Assembly: GCA_003151975.1 (NCBI GenBank)
Contig: PLZD01000049.1
Coordinates: forward strand, 1 to 64,000
Direction: 5' to 3'
Length of the DNA: 64,000 nucleotides
Source of the DNA: Elusimicrobiota bacterium
Lineage (GTDB): Bacteria; Elusimicrobiota; Elusimicrobia; UBA1565; UBA9628
This document shows positions 1-7,272 of this stretch, piece by piece. Position 1 is the stretch's first letter. Every line of letters starts with the position of its first letter. The notes under the pieces are model-generated. The model was not told the DNA's origin and made no database searches. It saw nothing but the letters and a program-made list of their open reading frames with translations. The position numbers and the translations under genes were made by a program.

Positions 1-73
1 CGAGAACATCGAGAAGGCGCTCGCGTCGATCCGCCAGGTCCTGCCGACGCTCGCTCCGACGGCCAAGGTCTGA
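1..73 (+). CDS. C-terminal tail of an upstream gene, possibly cysteine desulfurase
   Basis: An open frame enters the window at base 2 and ends with TGA at 71-73, giving the last 23 residues of a protein ([18 protein letters not shown]...). The stop overlaps the ATG of the next gene by one base (TGATG), so the two are probably co-transcribed. The pattern of an acidic start followed by a helix with alternating hydrophobics is like the C-terminal helix of NifS/IscS-type cysteine desulfurases, and the next gene is a cysteine synthase-family enzyme. This is inference from a very short fragment. Reading the sequence upstream of the window would settle it. Confidence 0.4.
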   Translation, partial: ENIEKALASIRQVLPTLAPTAKV

Positions 74-1113
74 TGCCCATGCTAGAGTGCAGCCGCCGCC
101 TCAACGACCTGAGCCATTTGGTCGGCAACACGCCGCTTTTGGCCATCGAGCTGACTTTTAGGGGACAGCCGCGGCGGATTTACGCCAAGGCCGAGAACTT
201 CAACATGACCGGTTCGATCAAAGACCGGATGGCCCTGCACATACTGCGCAAGGGCTGCCAAAGCGGCGAGCTTACGCCGGACGGCCCGATCGCCGAGGCG
301 ACCTCGGGCAACACGGGCATCTCGTTTGCGGCTATTGGGGGAGCGCTGGGACATCCCGTGACGATCTTCATGCCCGATTGGATGAGCCAGGAAAGAAAAG
401 ATTTGATCCGGTGCTTGGGCGCTAAGATTCGGCTCGTGAGCAAGGCCGAGGGCGGTTTCTTGGGCAGCATCAAGCTCTGCGAGGAATTCGCCAAGGCGAC
501 GCCCAATTGCTTCTTGCCGCGTCAGTTTTCCAACGAAGACAACTGCGAGGCGCATGTGAAGACCACGGGCCCGGAGATCTGGCAGCAGATGCGGGTGCTG
601 GGCCCCGAACCGGACGCGTTCGTCGCGGGCGTGGGCACGGGCGGCACGATTATGGGCGTTGGAACTTATCTGCGCAGATTGAAGAAATCGATCAAGATCC
701 ATCCGCTCGAGCCGGCCAACTCCCCGACGCTGACGACGGGCCACAAGGTGGGCACGCACCGGATTCAAGGCATCTCGGATGAGTTCATTCCGGAGATCGT
801 CAAGCTTTCCGAGTTGGACAGCGTCATCAGCGTCGACGACGGCGACGCGATCATCATGGCGCGCAAGCTGGCGGCGGAACTAGGGCTTGGCGTGGGCATT
901 TCGAGCGGGGCCAATCTTTTGGGCGCGTTGCTGGTTCAGGAGAAGATGGGCAAGGACGCGGCGGTCGTGACGGTTTTTCCGGACGACAACAAGAAGTATT
1001 TGAGCACGGACTTGATGAAAGACGAGCCGGTCAAGCCCGGGTTCCTCTCGCCCGAGGTGTCGCTGAAGGAATTCACGGCGACGCGGCGGGCGTGCAGCAC
1101 CTGCGACTCCTAA
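73..1113 (+). CDS. PLP-dependent cysteine synthase family protein
   Basis: The 346-residue protein is a fold-type II PLP enzyme of the cysteine synthase (CysK/CysM) family, which makes cysteine from O-acetylserine (or O-phosphoserine) and sulfide in the cytoplasm. The PLP-binding lysine is K50 in NMTGSIKDR, the substrate/carboxylate loop is TSGNTG (about 77-82), and the phosphate-binding glycine loop is GTGGT (188-192). A C-terminal extension of about 30 residues ends in CSTC, a CxxC not needed for catalysis in the family, which might bind metal or be redox active (inference). Start codon ATG overlaps the preceding stop. The ArsC-type reductase follows 12 bases later, giving a small sulfur/thiol cluster. 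The exact substrate cannot be read from sequence. Confidence 0.88.
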   Translation: MPMLECSRRLNDLSHLVGNTPLLAIELTFRGQPRRIYAKAENFNMTGSIKDRMALHILRKGCQSGELTPDGPIAEATSGNTGISFAAIGGALGHPVTIFMPDWMSQERKDLIRCLGAKIRLVSKAEGGFLGSIKLCEEFAKATPNCFLPRQFSNEDNCEAHVKTTGPEIWQQMRVLGPEPDAFVAGVGTGGTIMGVGTYLRRLKKSIKIHPLEPANSPTLTTGHKVGTHRIQGISDEFIPEIVKLSELDSVISVDDGDAIIMARKLAAELGLGVGISSGANLLGALLVQEKMGKDAAVVTVFPDDNKKYLSTDLMKDEPVKPGFLSPEVSLKEFTATRRACSTCDS

Positions 1114-1125
1114 GGCTGGCGGTCA

Positions 1126-1527
1126 TTGAAGAAGATTCTGTTCGTCTGCGTCGAGAACTCCTGCCGCAGCCAGATGGCCGAAGGCTTCGCCCGCAAGCTG
1201 GGAGCCGGGGTCATCGAGGCCGAGAGCGCCGGCTCCAAGCCCTCGGGCAAGGTCAACCCTTTGGCCGTCGAATTCATGCGCGAGCGCGGCATCGACCTCT
1301 CGGTTCACAAGTCGAAGGGCCTCGACCAAGTCGCCGTGGACGGCTGGGACTATGTCGTGACGATGGGGTGCGGCGATGCGTGCCCCTTCGTGCGGTCGAA
1401 GTCGCGCGAAGACTGGTCCCTGCCCGACCCCAAGAAACTTTCCCCCGACGAATTCCGCAAAGTGCGGGATCGGATCGAAGCTAAGGTTGCAGCGTTGCTG
1501 GAACGCCTGAAGTGGCGCGACTATTAG
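1126..1527 (+). CDS. arsC: ArsC-type arsenate reductase (low-molecular-weight phosphatase fold)
   Basis: The 133-residue protein begins with TTG at 1126, 12 bases after the previous stop. It has the LMW protein tyrosine phosphatase P-loop C-x5-R as CVENSCR (C8, R14), preceded by the usual beta strand. The segment MGCGDACPF (about residues 81-89) supplies the additional cysteines expected of thioredoxin-coupled arsenate reductases, although they are closer together than in the staphylococcal enzyme. The DWSLPDP segment near residue 105 carries the general-acid aspartate. It should reduce arsenate to arsenite in the cytoplasm. No arsenite exporter or ArsR is visible, so a tyrosine phosphatase role cannot be excluded. 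The TAG stop overlaps the convergent higA stop by four bases. Confidence 0.8.
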   Translation: MKKILFVCVENSCRSQMAEGFARKLGAGVIEAESAGSKPSGKVNPLAVEFMRERGIDLSVHKSKGLDQVAVDGWDYVVTMGCGDACPFVRSKSREDWSLPDPKKLSPDEFRKVRDRIEAKVAALLERLKWRDY

Positions 1528-2003
1528 GCGTTGGCCGCTTTTGAATAAAACGTGGCGGGAGAGACGCTGAATCTCTTGCTCAGACGCTCGATCTGGTCTC
1601 GGGAGAGTTTGCGCTTGCCGCGAAGAACATCCGATACGACGGGCTGACCGCCGAGATCATCGGCGAGATCATACTGGGTGAGCTTATGCTGGTCCATGAG
1701 GAACGTGAGAATTTCCTCAGGCGTCGCTTCGGGAATTGGGTGCGTCTTCCTCTCGTAGCTCTCGACAAGGGGCGCGACGACGCTAACATATTTTTCAATT
1801 GCGGCGCGTTCCTCGGGGCCCAGATCGTCATGCGCACTCATCAAGATGCCGACAGCCTTCAGGTAGTCGCGATGGGCTTTCTTGCTCTTGATGGGCTGCG
1901 GCGGCAGGTGGAGATAGAGCCACCGGAGCAGGCCATTGTCGAACGACGATTCAAGAGGCTTGAGCTGCTTCTCGAGCGTTTCAATGGTCATCATCTCCTC
2001 CAC
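1524..2003 (-). CDS. higA: HigA-type antitoxin, XRE-family helix-turn-helix protein
   Basis: The 159-residue protein has a C-terminal helix-turn-helix of the XRE/Cro type (about 108-155: LTQYDLADDLGG, VSDVLRGKRKLS, IERLSKRFSVSP), as in HigA antitoxins that bind the toxin and repress their own operon. Residues 1-100 are longer than in minimal HigA proteins and are mostly helical. Its start lies inside the end of higB (13-base overlap), the toxin-first order typical of higBA. The alternative methionines M4 and M5 would shorten the overlap. The gene ends convergently with arsC, sharing four bases. Confidence 0.85.
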   Translation of the reverse strand: MEEMMTIETLEKQLKPLESSFDNGLLRWLYLHLPPQPIKSKKAHRDYLKAVGILMSAHDDLGPEERAAIEKYVSVVAPLVESYERKTHPIPEATPEEILTFLMDQHKLTQYDLADDLGGQPVVSDVLRGKRKLSRDQIERLSKRFSVSPATFYSKAANA

Positions 2004-2278
2004 TTGCCCTTATCGTAGTCCTTGTGAGTCAAAACTTCCTCGACGACCACCGTCTGGAACTGATAATGGACCCGAGCAATAATCCGGTACTTATTCCCGG
2101 AGATGTCGAAGACCGTATGCGGCTTCACTTGATCCGCGGCCCCGAAAGTGTTTTTCAGCTCTACAAAGTGCCGGAAGTCGGCCGACTCGACGATCTGCAT
2201 CCAGCTCCTGAGCGCGGACCTCGAATCCGGGTGCTTTTGCGAAAAAGCTTCGACCAGGTCCCGGCCGAGCAGCCTCAC
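1991..2278 (-). CDS. higB: HigB-type toxin, RelE-superfamily mRNA interferase
   Basis: The 95-residue basic protein matches the HigB_toxin family, ribosome-dependent endoribonucleases of the RelE fold. Visible signatures are the SALRSWMQIVESADF helix, the FDISGNKYRIIARVHY beta hairpin with conserved Asn-Lys-Arg, and the C-terminal VLTHKDYDKGKW segment. It starts with GTG at 2278, and a TATCAT hexamer lies six bases upstream (2285-2290), so the mRNA may be leaderless. The gene overlaps higA and heads a two-gene module that sits next to other accessory genes (2332-3843), consistent with a small genomic island. Confidence 0.85.
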   Translation of the reverse strand: MRLLGRDLVEAFSQKHPDSRSALRSWMQIVESADFRHFVELKNTFGAADQVKPHTVFDISGNKYRIIARVHYQFQTVVVEEVLTHKDYDKGKWRR

Positions 2279-2284
2279 CCAAAG

Positions 2285-2290
2285 ATGATA
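2285..2290 (-). promoter_or_regulatory. -10-like hexamer, possible leaderless start of higBA
   Basis: TATCAT on the minus strand ends six bases before the GTG of higB. No Shine-Dalgarno sequence is visible. At this spacing transcription would begin at or next to the start codon. No convincing -35 was found. Confidence 0.4.
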
Positions 2291-2331
2291 GCAGATTGCT
2301 ATTCTTTGTCAAGACCCGATTTCAGCCGCGC

Positions 2332-2730
2332 CTACGGTTTGGCTCGATACTTCGAGCCCATCGCGATCGGAGACTCGAAGATGTCCCAATCAGTCTCGAA
2401 GGCATCAAGCCTCCACGCGACGATCGGGAATCGATGCCCTCCCGAAGCGAGGACGAAGACCGCGTCATTGCGCGACAGCTCTCCGAGTATGCCTTTCAGA
2501 TTGTCGACTTCCGCCGCCGCCGCTTGCACGACCTCGAGCCCTTTCAGATTCCGCGGCACGGCCATATAACTCACGGAAGAAAATACAAGGTCGATGTTCG
2601 TTGGACATTCCGGTTCCGTGCCTGCCGCGGGCGATTTGGGGCTGCGAATCAGCATCATGCCGTGGCTTGACTGGAATTCCCAGAGCTGAAATTGTCGGCT
2701 GCTTTTCTCAAACGTGATTTTCTTTTTCAC
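2332..2730 (-). CDS. hypothetical protein, 132 aa
   Basis: I do not recognise this protein. It is 132 residues long and begins with GTG at 2730. It has no signal peptide or membrane segment. The C-terminal half (ILGELSRNDAVFVLASGGHRFP) looks like an alternating strand-helix fold, and the protein ends in a basic tail. Base composition around it is less GC-rich than in the flanking metabolic genes, as for its neighbours higBA and the nuclease-domain gene at 2815-3843. All are on the minus strand, so it is probably part of the same accessory block. A 53-base gap separates it from higB. Confidence 0.5.
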   Translation of the reverse strand: MKKKITFEKSSRQFQLWEFQSSHGMMLIRSPKSPAAGTEPECPTNIDLVFSSVSYMAVPRNLKGLEVVQAAAAEVDNLKGILGELSRNDAVFVLASGGHRFPIVAWRLDAFETDWDIFESPIAMGSKYRAKP

Positions 2731-2814
2731 TTAATTATCCGACGAACGAGTAGCTTTGACGCGCGCTACCAGATTCCTCTGAGGGCGCGCCGCCTAAAGC
2801 CAAAGTTGGGCGTT

Positions 2815-3843
2815 TCACACTAAATCTCCGAAGATGGATCGAGGATTATCTTTTCCTTCGCCCCGCTGACCAGACCAGTATCCTCTAAACAAAACTCCGT
2901 TTACCCTCTTGTGCCCAGTCTGCCATCCAAGAGATCTCAAGATATTGGCGATCCGAAGGCTCATGCGTCGACTAAGTTTCTTGCTTGGACCACCGAGTGC
3001 TTCCTGAGAAACGTTCCCGGATGTAAGAAAACGCCGCTCCGACGGCAAGGCACGAACCCAATTCCCAATCTTTTCTGATAATTGATCATCGATAGATGGT
3101 GGGGCTACCGGATTTGGTGCTTCGGCCAACAATTCGCGGATGAATGAAAGCCAAGCGGGCTGTTTGACCTCAGCGGTAAGAACCACTCCCGCGGAAAGAA
3201 ACCGTTTTTGAACCTTCTTGTATGAAGCCAAATCCAGAATTGGAAGATTGAGGGGGTGTCCCTGAATCGTTAGTTTTACGTGCGATTTGTCGATTTTCTC
3301 GAATTGCTCAAGCTGAAGAGAATTCCGCAGCGTGGCCGTGGGGGAAAATCGCGCGCCGCGGGCCTGAAGCCCGTCGATAAGAGCATCGCCGTCTTTGCCA
3401 CAGACCGGGATGTCCTCCACCTCAACAAATCGATTCCCATTCTCTCTTTTCAGACAGAGATACTCGAGTCCAGAAACTGCGAGGCCATAACTTGCACCTG
3501 TTACCATGGCGTAAGACTTAAGTTGTTCTACAGAGTCACTGTCTATTCGTTGCTTGACCTCCACAACGACCTCCACAACTCCCGATTCTCCTAAGACGAC
3601 CACATCCGCACGCTTTTTTGTCCTTCCCATCTGAACCGGATATTCAATTCGAATCCTTTGTTCGGAGTAATGGTACTGATGAATAAGAGAAAGGACGACA
3701 AGCTGCCGAATAATTTCCTCCGGGAATGCCCGCATTGGCCTATGGCCGGGCACGGCCTGAACATAGTACATGCCGGGGGTAGGCTCAGAAAAAGTGAGCC
3801 GGCTCAGAAGCTCCGGGGATAGGAACAAATGCTTGTTGTTCAT
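2815..3843 (-). CDS. HSDR_N-type nuclease-domain protein with primase/VapE-like C-terminus
   Basis: The 342-residue protein has an N-terminal domain (about 25-160) like the N-terminus of type I restriction HsdR subunits: FPEEIIRQ, then RADVVVLGE and VVEVKQR, which together give the PD-(D/E)xK nuclease pattern (D, then E-x-K). Residues 250-325 resemble the winged-helix tail of phage/VapE primase-helicases (MSLRIANILRSLGWQTGHKRVNG...). No restriction methylase or helicase domain is present and no modification gene is adjacent. It may be a stand-alone defence or phage-related nuclease. GC content is visibly lower than in the flanks. It starts with ATG at 3843, and TAAAAT lies six bases upstream. 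Confidence 0.65.
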   Translation of the reverse strand: MNNKHLFLSPELLSRLTFSEPTPGMYYVQAVPGHRPMRAFPEEIIRQLVVLSLIHQYHYSEQRIRIEYPVQMGRTKKRADVVVLGESGVVEVVVEVKQRIDSDSVEQLKSYAMVTGASYGLAVSGLEYLCLKRENGNRFVEVEDIPVCGKDGDALIDGLQARGARFSPTATLRNSLQLEQFEKIDKSHVKLTIQGHPLNLPILDLASYKKVQKRFLSAGVVLTAEVKQPAWLSFIRELLAEAPNPVAPPSIDDQLSEKIGNWVRALPSERRFLTSGNVSQEALGGPSKKLSRRMSLRIANILRSLGWQTGHKRVNGVLFRGYWSGQRGEGKDNPRSIFGDLV

Positions 3844-3849
3844 AGGCCG

Positions 3850-3855
3850 ATTTTA
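3850..3855 (-). promoter_or_regulatory. -10-like hexamer, possible leaderless start
   Basis: TAAAAT on the minus strand ends six bases before the ATG of the nuclease-domain gene at 3843. No Shine-Dalgarno sequence is visible. No clear -35 was found. Confidence 0.4.
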
Positions 3856-3924
3856 GTCATAGCACGACATTAGTCCCACTCATGAGTAGACAAGTCTGCG
3901 AATCTACGTACTGGCAGCCTATCC

Positions 3925-4794
3925 TCAGCGCGCCGAGAAAACTTTCGGCCTGCTATCCCGGTCCAAATCCCACCCGGACGGATCTTTCTTCTCGAGCGCG
4001 CCCAGATCCACATCCGCGATCACCAGCTTCGGATTCCGCGACAAATTCTTCAGCTTCTCTCCGTCGGGCCCCGCGAAATAGCTCGCGCCGAAATACTTCT
4101 GCCCCCACGGCTTCTCGCTGCCCAGCCGATTCGACCCGCCGATGTAAACCCGGTGCCGGCACGCGTCGACGAGGAACTCCATATCCCACATCCGCCGCGA
4201 CTTCGCCCCGAAAGTCACCGCCGGCGAGAAGATCAGCCGCGCGCCGTTTTCCGCCAGACGCTTCACAACGCCCTCGAAATGCCGGTCGTAGCAGATCGCC
4301 ACGCCGATCGTCCCCACGGAAGTCTTGAACACCGGGAAGTACGGCTTCTTGTCCCCCCGCCCGTAGTAAAAGGTTTCGGCGAACTCCCCCTGCTCGTTGC
4401 TGCCGCAAGGAATGTGCATCTTGCGGTACTTGCCGAGCACGCGGCCCGACGAGTCGATCACGACCGCCGTGTTGTATCTCTTCTTACCATCTAGCTCGAA
4501 GATGGGCGCGACGATGACCATCTTGAACCGCTTGGCGATGTCGCGCATGAGGCGCACCGTCGGACCCGTGCGAGCATCCTCGGCCAAAGCGAGCCACTTC
4601 TTGTTCTTCTCAAGCGCGAAGTACGGCGCGCTGAACAGTTCGCCGAGACAAATGATCTTGACGCCGGCTTTTTTCGCCTGCGCGATCAGCCCGAGATGAT
4701 GCGCCAAGTTCGCGGCGTGGACATCGTCCAGCGACGCGGAGCGCCCCTGCATGACATCGACCGTCTGCGTCAGCGCCGCTCGGACCTTAGTCAT
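3925..4794 (-). CDS. Carbon-nitrogen hydrolase (N-carbamoylputrescine amidase / beta-ureidopropionase type)
   Basis: The 289-residue cytoplasmic enzyme belongs to the nitrilase superfamily, with the complete catalytic triad E52 (CLGELFSAPYF), K125 (YRKMHIP) and C168 (ICYDRHF). The motif set is that of N-carbamoylputrescine amidases and beta-ureidopropionases, which split N-carbamoyl groups to amine, CO2 and ammonia. It is the last gene of a six-gene minus-strand operon and overlaps the carbamoylase upstream by eight bases, so both are likely to act on successive or alternative N-carbamoyl intermediates. Length is normal for the family. The true substrate is not determined by sequence. Confidence 0.85.
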   Translation of the reverse strand: MTKVRAALTQTVDVMQGRSASLDDVHAANLAHHLGLIAQAKKAGVKIICLGELFSAPYFALEKNKKWLALAEDARTGPTVRLMRDIAKRFKMVIVAPIFELDGKKRYNTAVVIDSSGRVLGKYRKMHIPCGSNEQGEFAETFYYGRGDKKPYFPVFKTSVGTIGVAICYDRHFEGVVKRLAENGARLIFSPAVTFGAKSRRMWDMEFLVDACRHRVYIGGSNRLGSEKPWGQKYFGASYFAGPDGEKLKNLSRNPKLVIADVDLGALEKKDPSGWDLDRDSRPKVFSAR

Positions 4795-6058
4795 TTAGGA
4801 AAGCCAGCGAGGCGTTGAGCAGGACATTCACGCCGTCCGTGCACTGACGCTCGGCCGAGAATTCCCGCGGATTGTGACTGATCCCGTCATATTCGCCGGG
4901 CACGAAGACCATCGCCGTCGGGCAGACATGGCTCCACTCCTGCGCGTCGTGGCCGGCGCCTGAAAGGATTCTCTCATGCGAAAGTCCCAGCGAATCGGCG
5001 GTGTCTGCGATGAGCTGCTGAACCGATTCGTCGAACGGCACGAGCGGCGTCTTGGCCGTCGAGCGCCACTCGATTTTCACGCCCTCTTCTTTTTCAACGA
5101 CTTTGATAAAGGAATCAAGCTCCGACTCGACCTTCTTCATAAACGCATCGGATGGATTGCGCAGGTCGATGCTGCAGATCACCTTGTTCGGCACGATGTT
5201 GACCATGCCCGGGTTCACTTTCCAGGAGCCCATCGTCGCGCGCATTTCATGGCCGTAGCGGCCGGAGGCGATCATCTCGCGCAATTTCACGTTGATACGA
5301 GAGGCCGCGACGCCCGCGTCTTTTCTGAAGCTCATCGGCGTGGTGCCCGCGTGGGCCGACTTGCCCAGGATCGTCAGCTCGCGCCAGGAGATCGCCTGGA
5401 CGCCGGTCACGACGCCGATGTCGAGTCCCTTGTGGCGCAGGATCGGGCCTTGCTCGATGTGGCATTCCATGTAGGCGCGCGGCTTGATGTGGCCGAGCTC
5501 CGTTTTGCCGAGGAAGCCGATCTTCTCCAGCTCGCCGCGCACGGTCAGGCCGTCGCGATCTTTGATTTGATACGCGTCGGCGAGCTTCAACCGGCCCGTG
5601 GCCGTGGCGCTGCCCAGCATGTCGGTTCCGAAGCGGCAGCCCTCTTCTTCCGTGAAGAAACCGATCACGAGCGGCCGGCGTGTGGCGACCTTGTGGTCGT
5701 TGAGGGTCCTGACGACTTCCAGGGCCCCGAGAACCCCGAGACAGCCGTCGAAAATTCCCGCGGTCGGCACGGAGTCGATGTGCGAGCCCAATAGCAACGG
5801 AGGAAGATCGTCGTCCTGGCCTTCGCGCTTGGCGTAGACGTTGCCGATCTTGTCGACAACGACCTTGAGCCCCGCTTCTTTGAACCACTTGATCACCAGG
5901 CGCCGGCCTTCGCCTTCTTTCTCGGTCAGCGCGAGGCGATTGACGCCGACGAGGCCGGAGTTCTCGTCTTTATAGGCGCCGACCTTGCCGAGGTCTTTGA
6001 GCGCCGCGTACAGCCGCCCGCCGTTGATGGTCAGCTTCTTCGTCAAAGTTTTCGCCAT
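4787..6058 (-). CDS. M20-family N-carbamoyl amino acid hydrolase / allantoate amidohydrolase
   Basis: The 423-residue protein is a binuclear metal amidohydrolase of the hydantoinase/carbamoylase branch of peptidase family M20. Metal ligands are visible: H93 and D95 in GSHIDSVP, D104 in GIFDG, the EEE at 137-139 (FFTEEEGCRF), H200 (ECHIEQGP) and H395 (GISHNPREF). A dimerisation domain lies at about 215-330. The family removes carbamoyl groups from N-carbamoyl-L-amino acids or degrades allantoate/ureidoglycine. A GGAGAGG Shine-Dalgarno lies just before the ATG. It overlaps ssnA upstream by 16 bases and the amidase downstream by eight. YgeY of purine-degradation loci is a distant analogue in position and superfamily. 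Confidence 0.85.
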   Translation of the reverse strand: MAKTLTKKLTINGGRLYAALKDLGKVGAYKDENSGLVGVNRLALTEKEGEGRRLVIKWFKEAGLKVVVDKIGNVYAKREGQDDDLPPLLLGSHIDSVPTAGIFDGCLGVLGALEVVRTLNDHKVATRRPLVIGFFTEEEGCRFGTDMLGSATATGRLKLADAYQIKDRDGLTVRGELEKIGFLGKTELGHIKPRAYMECHIEQGPILRHKGLDIGVVTGVQAISWRELTILGKSAHAGTTPMSFRKDAGVAASRINVKLREMIASGRYGHEMRATMGSWKVNPGMVNIVPNKVICSIDLRNPSDAFMKKVESELDSFIKVVEKEEGVKIEWRSTAKTPLVPFDESVQQLIADTADSLGLSHERILSGAGHDAQEWSHVCPTAMVFVPGEYDGISHNPREFSAERQCTDGVNVLLNASLAFLND

Positions 6059-7272
6059 AGCCTCTCCGCCTGCTTTCGCGCCGATTTAAGAATCTCATCC
6101 TCATTTACCAAAACCATGCGCCGCTTGTCGACGATCAGGCGCCCGCGGCTGATGACGCTCTCGACATGTTCGCGGTCGAGCGCGTAGACGACATGCGCGG
6201 GCCAGTTTTCTTTCGTGACCGGCGTCGGAGACTGATAGTCGAGGATCACGAGGTCGCCCTCGACCGAGTCCAAGCCGTTTCGTCTCAAATAATCGTTCAC
6301 GCGGCAAAGTCGCGCGTAGGCGGCCACGGGAGTCAGTCCCCCCGACAAAAACGAGGCGCGCGCGCTTTGAAGAGCGCTGCCGTGCATGCCGTCTGTCCCG
6401 ATCAAAATGCGGTCGCCAAGTCCCTCGTCCGAAAACTTCCCGACGCCGTTGTTCTGGTTGCTTTCTGAATTCTCGACGAGCCAGGCGGCGCTGTTCTTGA
6501 AGATCTTGCGTTCTCTCTGATCGAAATGGACGCCGTGGGCGAGCAAGGTCCTGCCGATGTCGAGCGCGCCCGTTTTGGCGAAGCGCTCGACGACGCGGCA
6601 GCCATACTTCTTGACGCAGTCCGTCTCGTCCGAGGCGGCCTCGGCCGCGTGGACGTGGATGCCGGTGCCGAACGAATGCGCCAGGTCCACCGCTTTCTTC
6701 AAGAGCTCGTCCGAGACCGTAAACGACGCGTGCAGGCCGACGAGTCCCGGGCGCTTTTTTAAATACGACGCGGTCTCGGCCAAGCCCTCGTCGCGTCGCG
6801 CGAGCCCGTCGCGGTCGGAAAGCTCGTAACAGAGCAAATGCGAAAGGCCCACTTCTTCCAGGCACTCCGCGATGAGCGATAAGCTTCCCTTGATCGCGTT
6901 GGGCGAACTGTGGTGATCGATGACGAAAGTCGCGCCCGACTTGGCGGCGTCGATGGCTCCCGCCAACGCGCAGGCGCGGATCATGTCGTGGTCCAGTTTT
7001 TTATCCAGGTTCCACCAGATCAGCTTCAGTATGTCGACGAAGCTCTTGGGCGAGCGTTTGGGCGCGGGCATGCCGCGTGCCAGCGCCGAATAGAGATGAT
7101 GGTGCGCGATGGCAAACGACTTGGTCACGAACTTGCCCGCGCAGTCGACGACCTTGGCTCCGGGTGGAATCTTCGCGACGAACCGCGACGAGAACTCGGA
7201 AACCTCGAGGTTTCCCCGTTTCTGCGCGAGGGTCTCCCAATCGATGACGGTCGCGTCGCGCAGGTAAAGCAT
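6043..7272 (-). CDS. ssnA: SsnA-like amidohydrolase/deaminase
   Basis: The 409-residue protein is a metal-dependent amidohydrolase of the TIM-barrel SsnA/chlorohydrolase group. It shows the first metal motif HHH (57-59), the HVHAAEA strand, the LAHGVHF strand and the IGTDGMHG aspartate strand. SsnA proteins occur beside molybdenum hydroxylases and are thought to deaminate or open purine-like rings. The reading frame stays open further upstream, to 7812, but the true start is the ATG at 7270-7272, which shares its A with the TGA of the upstream xdh gene (TGATG). The upstream extension is low-complexity Arg-rich sequence in the xdh shadow. The gene is in the middle of the catabolic operon. Confidence 0.82.
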   Translation of the reverse strand: MLYLRDATVIDWETLAQKRGNLEVSEFSSRFVAKIPPGAKVVDCAGKFVTKSFAIAHHHLYSALARGMPAPKRSPKSFVDILKLIWWNLDKKLDHDMIRACALAGAIDAAKSGATFVIDHHSSPNAIKGSLSLIAECLEEVGLSHLLCYELSDRDGLARRDEGLAETASYLKKRPGLVGLHASFTVSDELLKKAVDLAHSFGTGIHVHAAEAASDETDCVKKYGCRVVERFAKTGALDIGRTLLAHGVHFDQRERKIFKNSAAWLVENSESNQNNGVGKFSDEGLGDRILIGTDGMHGSALQSARASFLSGGLTPVAAYARLCRVNDYLRRNGLDSVEGDLVILDYQSPTPVTKENWPAHVVYALDREHVESVISRGRLIVDKRRMVLVNEDEILKSARKQAERLWRKL

